A stretch of 64,000 nucleotides of DNA from assembly GCF_002198095.1 (NCBI RefSeq), contig NZ_NHMK01000024.1, forward strand, positions 45,086 through 109,085, written 5' to 3'. Positions 55,405 to 64,000 of the stretch are shown in pieces (positions within the stretch are counted from its first letter, which is position 1; the number at the start of each line of letters is the position of its first letter). This DNA comes from Deinococcus indicus. Lineage in GTDB: Bacteria > Deinococcota > Deinococci > Deinococcales > Deinococcaceae. The notes beneath the pieces are model-generated. The model had not been told where the DNA came from and searched no databases. It saw only the letters and a program-made list of their open reading frames with translations. Both the position numbers and the translations under genes were made by a program.

Positions 55405-55410
55405 AGAATA
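55405..55410 (-). promoter_or_regulatory. Possible -10 box TATTCT of the riboswitch-gdx transcript
   Basis: TATTCT would start RNA near 55398, about 24 nt before the riboswitch. No good -35 box is seen. An inverted repeat ACCCGT/ACGGGT lies just upstream (55415-55434). Confidence 0.3.
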
Positions 55411-55463
55411 AGCCACCCGTGTAAGCAGACGGGTACAGAACTGTAAACGTGTCCCTACACAAA

Positions 55464-55490
55464 TAAAAAACCCTCTCCGTGGGGAGAGGG
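55464..55490 (-). terminator. Intrinsic terminator of the serine hydrolase / liv unit
   Basis: On the minus strand CCCTCTCC-CCAC-GGAGAGGG is followed by TTTTTTATTT, 50 nt after the hydrolase stop. It is a classical rho-independent terminator and shields the riboswitch leader from read-through. Confidence 0.9.
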
Positions 55491-55540
55491 CCCTGCGTAG
55501 CAGGGGGTGAGGGGTATCTGCCACGCCACCGGAGTTCTTC

Positions 55541-56793
55541 TCAGGCGAGACTGCGGGGCCGGGTGGGCGTGTCGGTCAGGGCGGCGTACACGAAGGTCCG
55601 CAGGTCGTCGCGCACGCGGTCGGGGGAGAGGAGCAGCTGCGTCATGAAGATCACGGCGAGGTCCTCGGTGGGGTCCACCCAGAAGTACGTGCCGGCCGCG
55701 CCGCCCCACGAGTAGTCCCCGGCGTTCCCGGCGCGCAGGGTACGCACAGGGTCGAGCGTGACGGCGAACCCCAGGCCGAAGCCCACGCCGGCGGCGCTGG
55801 TTTCCGAGACGGCGATGGGTGACAGGGCCATGCGGGCGATGTCGGCCCCGCCGGGCAGGTGGTTGCGGGTCATGAGTTCCAGGGTCTTGGGGCTGATCAG
55901 GCGCGTGCCGTCCAGTTCGCCGCCGCGCAGGAACAGGCGGCACAGGCGCAGGTAGTCGGCGGCGGTGGAGACGAGGCCGCCCCCGCCGGACACGAAGCGC
56001 GGAGGGCGCGTGAAGCGTCCGGCGGTCGGGTCGAACAGCACGCGGCCCTGCCCGGTCAGGGCGTAGCAGGGCAGGAAGCGGTCCAGTTTGTCGGCCGGAA
56101 CGTGAAAGCCCGTGTCCGTCATGCCCAGCGGCGTCAGGATGCGTTCCTGCACGAAGTCCTCGAAGGGCTGTCCGCTCAGGCGTTCGATCACGTAGCTGAG
56201 CACGTCGGTGGCGGCCGAGTAGTGCCAGTGCTCGCCGGGCTCGTGTTCCAGCGGCAGCTCCGCCAGAGCCGCGACGAATTCCGGCAGGGTGGTCTTCACG
56301 CCCAGGCCCAGGTCGCGGTACGCGCCGTCCAGGTGCCCGCCCTGCTGGATGTGGTAACTCAGGCCGGACGTGTGGCGCAGCAGGTCCACCATCTGCATGG
56401 GGCGGCGCGGCGCGGCACTGCTGAAGCTGCCGTGCGTGCCGCCGGTCCACACGCCCAGGTTCGCCCACTCCGGCAGCACGGAGCTGACCGGGTCGCTCAG
56501 GGCGCTCAGGCCTTCCTCGACCAGCATCATGAACGCGAGGCTCGTGATGGGTTTGGTCATGGAGTAGATGCGGAAGATGTGATCGTCCCGCAGCGGCGTG
56601 CCGGCCTCCACGTCCGCGAGGCCCTGCGCCCGCTGGTGAACGACTTGCCCCCGGTGGTACACCAGGGTCAGGGCGTTCGGGAGGATGCCGGTGTCCAGGT
56701 AGCGGGTTTTCAGGTGCGTTTCCCAGCGCTCCAGGCGGGCCGGGTCCAGGCCAGCTGGGTCCAGGCCTGCCCCGGCGGGCGCGGCGCGGGTCA

Positions 56794-56794
<1 letters not shown>
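55541..56794 (-). CDS. Serine hydrolase of the beta-lactamase class C / EstB family
   Basis: The 417-residue protein has the Ser78-x2-Lys81 motif in [21 protein letters not shown] near 140, the YxA/N-type tyrosine in [14 protein letters not shown] and [13 protein letters not shown] in the place of the third motif. EstB-type esterases and D-aminopeptidases share this pattern. There is no signal peptide, so a cytoplasmic esterase is more likely than a beta-lactamase. Its ATG overlaps the livF stop by one base (TGATG), so it is co-translated with the branched-chain amino-acid ABC genes. The reason for that link is not evident. Confidence 0.87.
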
Positions 56795-57493
<699 letters not shown>

Positions 57494-57501
<8 letters not shown>

Positions 57502-58315
57502 GTGCCCCTCCCTTCTGCAGCGTGGTCTCTGCGGGGGTGGTCTGGCCCATCTGCCCGCCGTGCGCGTGCGATCCCAGGTACGCCTCGATCACGGCCGGGT
57601 CGCGGCTGACCTGCGCGGGCGTGCCCTGCGCGATCTTCTGCCCGTGGTGCAGCACCAGAATCTGATCGGCGAGTCCCATCACGAGGCTCATCTTGTGTTC
57701 CACGAGCGCGACCGTCAGGCCGCCCGCGACCAGTTCGCGGATCAGGGCCATCAGGTTCACGGTCTCCTCGGGGTTCATGCCGGCGGCCGGTTCGTCCAGC
57801 AGCAGCAGTTTCGGGTCGCTGGACAGCGCCATGGCGATCCCCACCCGTTTCTGCCCCTCCTGCGTCAGCGCCCCGGCGGGCAGGTGCGCCTGCGCCGCCA
57901 GCCCCACGCGGGTCAGGGCGGCCATCGCCCCGTCGCGGCTGCCCTGCACGTCCTGCCGTTCACGGCCGGTGCGCAGCAGCGCGTCGAGCAGCCCGGCGCG
58001 CGTGCGGACCCGGTGGCCGATCATGGCGTTTTCCAGCACCGACAGTTCCCGGTAGATGGTGGTCGTCTGGAAGGTGCGGGCAATGCCGCGCGACACGACC
58101 TCGTGCGTCTTCAGGCGCGTGATGTCCTCCCCGGCGAACTGGATGCGGCCCGAGGTGGGCTGGTAGAACCCGCTGATCAGGTTGAAGAAGGTGCTCTTGC
58201 CCGCGCCGTTCGGCCCGATGATGGCCGTGATCTGCCCGGCGGGAATGCTGGCCGTCACGTCCTTGACGGCGTGCAGTCCGCCGAAACGAATTCCCAGATC
58301 CTGAACTTCAAGCAC
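57494..58315 (-). CDS. livG: Branched-chain amino-acid ABC transporter ATPase LivG
   Basis: The 273-residue ATPase has Walker [10 protein letters not shown] (34-42), [24 protein letters not shown] typical of LivG and Walker [16 protein letters not shown]. The ABC signature is unusual: it reads [16 protein letters not shown] in place of the LSxGQ or LPYGxQR pattern usual in LivG, with Thr-Gln-Glu for the first residues. The C-terminus extends about 20 residues with [11 protein letters not shown]. It overlaps livM by 8 nt and livF by 8 nt. Confidence 0.94.
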
Positions 58316-59296
58316 GGTTCACCTCCTGCGCCTGCGCGCGGCCCTGCGCCCGCACGGCCCGTCTGGCGCGTTCCCGCAGCCACAATCCCACCAGTCCCTG
58401 CGGCGCGAACATCACCAGCACGACCAGCAGTGGCCCGAAAATCAGGAAGCGGTAGTCTTCCAGGCCCTGCAGCGCCTGCGTCAGGCCGTACATCAGCGCG
58501 GTGCCCAGCAGCGGCCCGGCCAGGGTGCCCAGCCCGCCGACCAGCAGGTACAGCAGGATCGTGAACGTCTGCGCCGGGGACGCCGCCGCCGACCCCAGGA
58601 ACCCGATGTACACGGCGTACACGCCGCCCGCGAAGCCCGCGATGGCCGTCGAGAACATCATGGCGCGCAGTTTGTGGGCGTACACGTTGATGCCGGCGCT
58701 GCGCGCGAGGTCCTCGCCGCCCCGGATGGCGATCAGGGACAGGCCGAAGGTGCTGCCGCGCGCGCGGGCGACCGCCACGACCGTCAGGACCAGCGACACG
58801 AGCGCCAGGTAGTAGAACCCGGCCGAGAGTTTCAGGCCCAGCGCCTGCGCGAAGGCTTCCAGGCCGGCGGGGGGGTTCACGCCGTTCAGGCCCTCGTTCC
58901 CGCCGGTCAGCGAGTCCCACTTGTTGATGACCAGCATGATGATCACGCCCACGCCCAGCGTGAAGATCGCGAACACGTCCCCGCGCGTGCGGAACGCCAC
59001 CAGCCCCAGCAGCAGACCCAGCGCCGCGCACAGCAGCACCGCCGCCGGCCACGCCAGCCAGAAACTCCACCCGGCCTTCAGGGTCAGGATGCCGACCGTG
59101 TACGCGCCGATGGCGAAGAAGCCCGCGTGCGCCAGCGGCAGCTGCCCGGTGTAGCCCAGCAGCACGTTCATGCCGTACGCGACCATCGCGAAGATCATGA
59201 TGTTCACGCCGATGTCCAGCAGGTACCCGCTGGGCCGCAGCAGCGGCAGCAGCGCCGCGACGACCAGCAGCGCCGCCCAGCCCCAGGACACGCGTT

Positions 59297-59300
<4 letters not shown>
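58308..59300 (-). CDS. livM: Branched-chain amino-acid ABC transporter permease LivM
   Basis: This 330-residue permease with about nine or ten hydrophobic helices forms the channel with LivH. Family motifs are [28 protein letters not shown] (41-68), [19 protein letters not shown] and [24 protein letters not shown] (the EAA-like loop that contacts the ATPases). The ATG overlaps the livH stop by 4 nt. Order livH-M-G-F is the usual one. Confidence 0.94.
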
Positions 59301-60163
<863 letters not shown>

Positions 60164-60202
60164 GGGAACACTCCGTGGGAAAGGCAGGGACGGATCACGC
60201 TG

Positions 60203-60233
60203 GAAAAAAAGCGCCCCGACCGATGCGGGGCGC
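60203..60233 (-). terminator. Terminator between livJ and livH
   Basis: On the minus strand GCGCCCCG-CATCGGT-CGGGGCGC is followed by seven T. It lies 13 nt after the livJ stop and 40 nt before livH, so it probably lets most RNA end after the binding protein. Confidence 0.9.
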
Positions 60234-60245
60234 GGAGAGGGGTGC

Positions 60246-61382
60246 TTACTTGAAGACTTTCGCCATGCGCAGCTTGGTGTACTTGCCGCCCTTGACGCTG
60301 GCGATCACGAACTCGGCGTCCACGTGGCCTCCGGCGGTCACGCCCGCGAGTTTGTACACGGTCTTGCCGAGCGGCAGGGCCTTGGCGGCGGCGTCCAGTT
60401 TCGCGCGGATCGCCTTGGGGTCGTCGGTGGTGCCCGCGAGTTCCATGGCCTTGGCAATGATGTTCATGCCCATGTAGTTCAGCGCGGCCTCGCTGGTGGG
60501 GATCTTCTTGAACTGACGCTGGTACTGCGCCTTGAACACCTGCGTGCCGGCGTACTCGATGGTGGGCAGGATGCCCACGCTGCCGTCCAGGTACGAGCGG
60601 GGCACGATGGTGTCCATCTGCTCGAACTTCGCCTGGTCCATCACGATGAACCCGCCCTTGAAGCCCTGCTCGCGCGCCGCCTTCACGACCAGCGCGGTGG
60701 GCTGGCTGGGACCGCCGATGAACAGCACGTCGGGTTTCTCGGCCAGGGCCTTGCTGACGGCGCTGGAGTAGTCGACGGTGGTGTTGTAGTCCACGCCGTT
60801 GTTCGCGCCGACCGTGCCGCCCTGTTTCTTCCATTCCTCGACCAGACCCTCGGTCCACTGCTTACCGTAGGCGCTGGTGGTGGGGATCAGTCCCAGTTTC
60901 TTGCCGAAGGCTTTCATCTGGGTGGCCGTGAACGGCTGGAAGTAGTTGTCGAAGCGCGGCGGCAGCATGAAGGTCATGGGGTTCTTCGCTTCGAGGATCT
61001 TGGGTTCGCTGGAGTACGCCACGAGCAGGAATTCCGGGTCGCGGGCCGTCAGGGGCTGCACGGTCAGGATGCCGCCCGAGTGCGGAACGAACACGATGTT
61101 CGCGCCCTGGCTGGTCAGGCGGCGCACGTTGGTGGCCGTCTCGTTGGGCAGGTAGCGGTCGTCCAGCGACACGAGCTTGAAGGTGACCTTCTCGCCCTTG
61201 ACGGTCACGCCGGTCTGGTTGAGTTCCTTGATGGCCATCTCGAGGCCGCTCTGCACGTCCTTGCCGTAGAAGGCCGCGCCGCCCGAGAGGGGGCCGGAGT
61301 ACCCGATGCTGACGACCTTGTCGGCCAGGGCGGAACCGGCCAGGGCAGCGAACAGGGCGGGGAAGAGGAGACGTTTGTTCAT
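60246..61382 (-). CDS. livJ: Branched-chain amino-acid ABC transporter substrate-binding protein
   Basis: The 378-residue exported receptor captures the amino acid and hands it to LivHM. A signal peptide ([20 protein letters not shown], cleaved before DKVVSIG) is followed by a two-lobe periplasmic-binding fold with [30 protein letters not shown] and [21 protein letters not shown] lies 6 nt before the ATG. The terminator directly behind it fits the need for many more copies of the receptor than of the membrane parts. Ligand (Leu/Ile/Val, other amino acids or amides) cannot be fixed. Confidence 0.93.
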   Translation of the reverse strand: MNKRLLFPALFAALAGSALADKVVSIGYSGPLSGGAAFYGKDVQSGLEMAIKELNQTGVTVKGEKVTFKLVSLDDRYLPNETATNVRRLTSQGANIVFVPHSGGILTVQPLTARDPEFLLVAYSSEPKILEAKNPMTFMLPPRFDNYFQPFTATQMKAFGKKLGLIPTTSAYGKQWTEGLVEEWKKQGGTVGANNGVDYNTTVDYSSAVSKALAEKPDVLFIGGPSQPTALVVKAAREQGFKGGFIVMDQAKFEQMDTIVPRSYLDGSVGILPTIEYAGTQVFKAQYQRQFKKIPTSEAALNYMGMNIIAKAMELAGTTDDPKAIRAKLDAAAKALPLGKTVYKLAGVTAGGHVDAEFVIASVKGGKYTKLRMAKVFK

Positions 61383-61673
61383 AGGAACCTCCCGTGGACA
61401 GCGCGAAGGGACACCAGCTGCCCCGACTTCTGAAACGCTGAACGTAGTACAAGTTGTGAGTGCAGATCATGGTGGCACGCGCCCGGTGGGGTGTCAATCA
61501 CCCTTCGGGTCACCACCGGCGGCTGGCACATGAAAAGTCGGCGGCGCGCCAGAAGCTCAGACGCGCCGGAAAGAGGCCGCCTGGGGCGCCGAACGAAAGC
61601 CCAACGAAAGATGCTGGGTCGATCCAGACCGCAACACCCCCGCCCACGCAGCCGCGCCCTACACTGATGAGCT

Positions 61674-62126
61674 GTGACCGACCCCGCCCCCACCCGCAAC
61701 CCGGCCCCCCGCAGCCGCGCCCGCATGCTGGAACTGGTGTTCCCCAAGGACACCAACTACCACGGCACCGCCTTCGGCGGCTGGGTGCTGTCCCTGATGG
61801 ACAAGGCCGCCAGCATCGCCGCCGTCCGGCACGCCGGGGGGAACGTCGTGACCGCCCGCATGGACGGCGTGGACTTCCACGTACCGATCCGCGTTGGAGA
61901 CGCCGTCGCCCTCGACGCGCAGGTCGTGAAGGTCGGCCGGACCAGCATGACCATCCGCGTGGACGTGTACCGCGAGGACATGCCCACCGGCGAACAGGAA
62001 CTCGCCACCACCGGGTACTTCGTGTTCGTGGCGCTCGACGACCACAACCGCCCCCGCCCCGTGCCGGCCCTGGCCGACGGGCACGACACCAGCAGCGCCC
62101 ACCCGGACCCCGAGGCCCGCCCGTGA
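61674..62126 (+). CDS. Acyl-CoA thioesterase (hotdog fold)
   Basis: The 150-residue protein is of the YciA/BFIT type that hydrolyses acyl-CoA. It shows [36 protein letters not shown] with the catalytic Asp region, [26 protein letters not shown] and [17 protein letters not shown]. The tail beyond about 135 is polar and variable. It starts at GTG, 8 nt after TACACT (61660-61665), and its stop overlaps the next GTG by 4 nt, so it is coupled to a phosphatase-family gene. Confidence 0.9.
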   Translation: MTDPAPTRNPAPRSRARMLELVFPKDTNYHGTAFGGWVLSLMDKAASIAAVRHAGGNVVTARMDGVDFHVPIRVGDAVALDAQVVKVGRTSMTIRVDVYREDMPTGEQELATTGYFVFVALDDHNRPRPVPALADGHDTSSAHPDPEARP

Positions 62127-62746
62127 CGACCCCCGAACACCCACTGCACCTGACCCTGGTCCGCCACGGCGCGACCGACTGGAACGGCGCCGGCCGCTGG
62201 CAGGGCTGGACCGACACCCCGCTGGGCCAGCTGGGCGAAACGCAGGCCGCGCGCCTGCACGCCCGCCTGCGCGGCCGCGCCTTCGACCGCGTGTACAGCA
62301 GCGACCTGAGCCGCGCCGCCCGCACCGCCGAACGGACCCTGCCCGGCCAGCCCCTGACCCTGGACGTCCGCCTGCGCGAACTGAACTTCGGGCAGTTCGA
62401 GGGCGTCACCACCGCCGACGTGCAGCGTGACCCCGCCTACCACGACTGGCAACGCGACCCCTGGGCCCTGCCCGCCCCCGGCGGCGGCGAGAGCCTCGCG
62501 CAGGTCGGCGAGCGGCTGCGCGACTGGGCCGGGGAACTCTCGCCGGGCCGCGTGATCGCCTTCACGCACGGCGCCGCCATCCGCGCCCTGCTGTGCACCC
62601 TGTTCGACTGGCCCGCCCGGCCCGTGCCCGGCTACGTGCTGCCCTTCGACTACCAGCTGGCCCACACCAGCCTCACCACCCTGACCCGCGCCGGGGACCG
62701 CTGGACCCTCATGACCTACAACGACCACGCCCACCTAGAAGACTGA
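62123..62746 (+). CDS. Histidine phosphatase family protein
   Basis: The 207-residue protein has the phosphohistidine motif [10 protein letters not shown] (Arg14-His15-Gly16), the acid Glu in [11 protein letters not shown] (near 88) and the second histidine in [14 protein letters not shown]. This is the phosphoglycerate-mutase-like fold, and a cobalamin or small-molecule phosphatase role is likely for this length. It starts at GTG in a GTGA overlap with the thioesterase gene. Its stop TGA (62744-62746) is the first base triplet of repeat copy I. Confidence 0.88.
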   Translation: MTTPEHPLHLTLVRHGATDWNGAGRWQGWTDTPLGQLGETQAARLHARLRGRAFDRVYSSDLSRAARTAERTLPGQPLTLDVRLRELNFGQFEGVTTADVQRDPAYHDWQRDPWALPAPGGGESLAQVGERLRDWAGELSPGRVIAFTHGAAIRALLCTLFDWPARPVPGYVLPFDYQLAHTSLTTLTRAGDRWTLMTYNDHAHLED

Positions 62747-62814
62747 TCCGGACCCGCAGAGTGGCGGCAATACGGGTTCCGGGTGATCCCCGGACCCGCC
62801 GGCCGTCCGGATCA
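62744..62814. repeat. Copy I: 71-bp TIR element sharing stop codons with both convergent genes
   Basis: The left end TGATCCGGAC starts in the phosphatase stop codon. The right end GTCCGGATCA ends in the stop codon of the minus-strand HD gene. The ends are perfect 10-bp inverted repeats. The interior keeps CCGCAGAGTGGCG and TACGGGTTCCGG, pieces of subfamily 2. Confidence 0.8.
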
Positions 62815-63498
62815 GGCCGGCGGCTCGACCTCCAGCTCGGCGGCCAGTTCGGTCAGGAAGGCGCGCATGGTGCGGGTGCGGCGCCGCGCCTCGACCTGAC
62901 CGGCGGCCGTGAGGAAGGTGCCGTCCAGGCGCAGCAGCTTCGTGAAGAAGTGATCCACCGTGAACGCCAGGTCGTCCGGTTCGCGCGCCTGCGCCCAGGG
63001 ATCGAGCGGGTCCAGCAGCGCCCGCCCCAGCTGACCGCCCACGCCCGCCACGCGCAGCACCCCCAGCGCGCCCAGGGCGTCCAGGCGGTCGGCGTCCTGT
63101 AGCGCCGCGCCCAGCGGCGTCTCCGGCCGCGCGCCGCGCGAGTAGCTGTGGTCCCGCACGGCCAGCGCGACCTCGTTCACCCCGTCGGGCGTGAACCCCA
63201 GGCCCGGCAGCGCCTCGCGCACCGCCTGCGCGCTCCGTTCGCTGGCCTGCGCCCGCTGCGGGTGGTTCTTGGGGAGGTTCACCACGTCGTGCGACAGGGC
63301 CGCCGCGACCGCCAGGACCGGCGGCACGTCCGGCGCGCAGCGCAGCGTCCAGCGGGCCACCCGCAGCAGGTGCGCGTCGTCGTGCGCGGCGTCCGGGCGC
63401 ATCTGCGTCTGCACCCAGGCCCACACGCCGTCCAGGCGGGCATCCAGGGCCAGCAGCGGTTCCAGCGGGACGGGCGGTCGGGCAGAGGGGAGGGTCAC
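62812..63498 (-). CDS. HD-domain hydrolase (YedJ-like)
   Basis: The 228-residue protein has the metal ligands of the HD superfamily: His43 (DDAHLLRVARW), His70-Asp71 (LSHDVVNLPK) and Asp137 (DADRLDALG). VNEVALAVRDHSYSRGARPETPLGAALQ and FFTKLLRL are typical of the YedJ/YpgQ type, nucleotide or phosphate-ester hydrolases. The GTG at 63498 is chosen because CATACT lies 6 nt upstream. The stop codon is contained in repeat copy I. Substrate unknown. Confidence 0.88.
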   Translation of the reverse strand: MTLPSARPPVPLEPLLALDARLDGVWAWVQTQMRPDAAHDDAHLLRVARWTLRCAPDVPPVLAVAAALSHDVVNLPKNHPQRAQASERSAQAVREALPGLGFTPDGVNEVALAVRDHSYSRGARPETPLGAALQDADRLDALGALGVLRVAGVGGQLGRALLDPLDPWAQAREPDDLAFTVDHFFTKLLRLDGTFLTAAGQVEARRRTRTMRAFLTELAAELEVEPPA

Positions 63499-63591
63499 GC
63501 GTGCAGTATGCCAGCCGCCCACACGCGGTCCGGTGTGCAAAATGTCACGCCCGCCCGCACAACCGTGACGGCCGGGTGACGCCCGTTCAGT

Positions 63592-63597
63592 TACGCT
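63592..63597 (+). promoter_or_regulatory. -10 box TACGCT, leaderless
   Basis: TACGCT ends 7 nt before the ATG at 63605. Confidence 0.5.
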
Positions 63598-63604
63598 GCG
63601 CACC

Positions 63605-64000
63605 ATGACCGCCCACCTGCCCCGGCGCCCCTCGATCCTGATCGTGGACGACAGCCCCGGGGTCCGCCAGACCATGGAGTTCCTGCTCGCGCCGCACCTG
63701 CCGGTCCGCGTGGCCGACAGCGGACAGGCCGCCCTGGCCGCCCTGACCCCCGACACCGCCCTGGTCCTGACCGACGTGCGCATGCCCGGCATGGACGGCG
63801 TGGAACTGGCCCGCACCCTGCGACGCACCCACCCGCACCTGCCCGTCGTGTTCATGACCGGCGTCGTCGAGGACGACCTGCGCGCCGAGGCCCGCGAACT
63901 GGGCGTTCTGGACGTCCTGCGTAAACCCCTGCGGCCCGGCGTGCTGTTCCCGGCCCTTCAGGAATGGCTGGCCGACAGCGCCGCCACCCTGCCCGCCGCC
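63605..64000 (+). CDS. Response regulator (3' end outside window)
   Basis: The first 132 codons encode a CheY-type receiver: acidic pocket Asp15-Asp16 (ILIVDDSPGV), phosphorylation site Asp57 (VLTDVRMPGMDG), Thr85 (FMTG) and Lys107 (LRKPL). The reading frame is still open at the window end, so an output domain may follow or the protein may be a stand-alone receiver. A leaderless -10 box sets the start. The partner kinase is not in view. Confidence 0.9.
   Translation, partial: MTAHLPRRPSILIVDDSPGVRQTMEFLLAPHLPVRVADSGQAALAALTPDTALVLTDVRMPGMDGVELARTLRRTHPHLPVVFMTGVVEDDLRAEARELGVLDVLRKPLRPGVLFPALQEWLADSAATLPAA

Overview
The window looks like a chromosomal segment of a Deinococcus species. The evidence is very high GC with strong third-position GC bias, and many genes whose start codon lies 6-9 nt after a TANNNT -10 box with no Shine-Dalgarno sequence (leaderless mRNAs, known to be common in Deinococcus). 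The cytochrome oxidase is Thermus/Deinococcus-like: subunits I and III are fused and subunit II carries a cytochrome c domain. There is also a tandem pair of glutamate dehydrogenase paralogues, and a phosphotriesterase-like lactonase of the Deinococcus type. The species cannot be named from the sequence. I see no rRNA, CRISPR array, prophage or autonomous insertion sequence.

Layout. 1-9100: an ABC exporter cut by the window edge, a glycoside hydrolase family 1 protein lacking both catalytic glutamates, hemC, an asparaginase, a coiled-coil zinc-ribbon protein, an MFS carrier coupled to endonuclease III, tRNA-Trp and a lipoprotein. 9100-16000: cutA, a LapA-like protein, the accD-accA pair, ttcA and a class A penicillin-binding protein. 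16000-23000: two large exported proteins with DUF11/GEVED-type repeats behind an unusual array of inverted repeats. 23000-34000: pnp, an aldo-keto reductase, a membrane-anchored short-chain dehydrogenase, an S51 peptidase with a coupled 19-residue leader ORF, a molybdopterin oxidoreductase, a nucleoside carrier and ruvB. 34000-42300: a cytochrome oxidase block (Sco1, CtaDE, CtaC, CtaB, CtaA and a DUF420/CtaM-like protein). 42400-54800: panB, the two glutamate dehydrogenase paralogues, a polyprenyl diphosphate synthase, a lactonase, folate genes pabBA-pabC, an Rrf2/IscR-like regulator and pyrD. 54900-64000: a guanidine-III riboswitch ahead of a Gdx-type exporter, a serine hydrolase attached to a branched-chain amino-acid ABC operon (livJ / livH-M-G-F), a thioesterase-phosphatase pair, an HD hydrolase and a response regulator cut by the window end.

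The most interesting feature is a family of short non-coding elements (about 30-160 bp) present as about nine copies or fragments. They have terminal inverted repeats near TACGGAYTCCG. Several are flanked on both sides by a direct TGA (or TCA) trinucleotide, and the TGA at one end is the stop codon of the neighbouring gene (DUF420 gene, panB, pnp, pyrD, the dehydrogenase, and both convergent genes at 62744-62814). This fits a MITE that inserts at TGA with a 3-bp target duplication, so that the interrupted stop codon is rebuilt. Complete copies fold into two internal hairpins. Between two copies the second hairpin shows four pair-preserving double changes, which argues that the structure itself is maintained.
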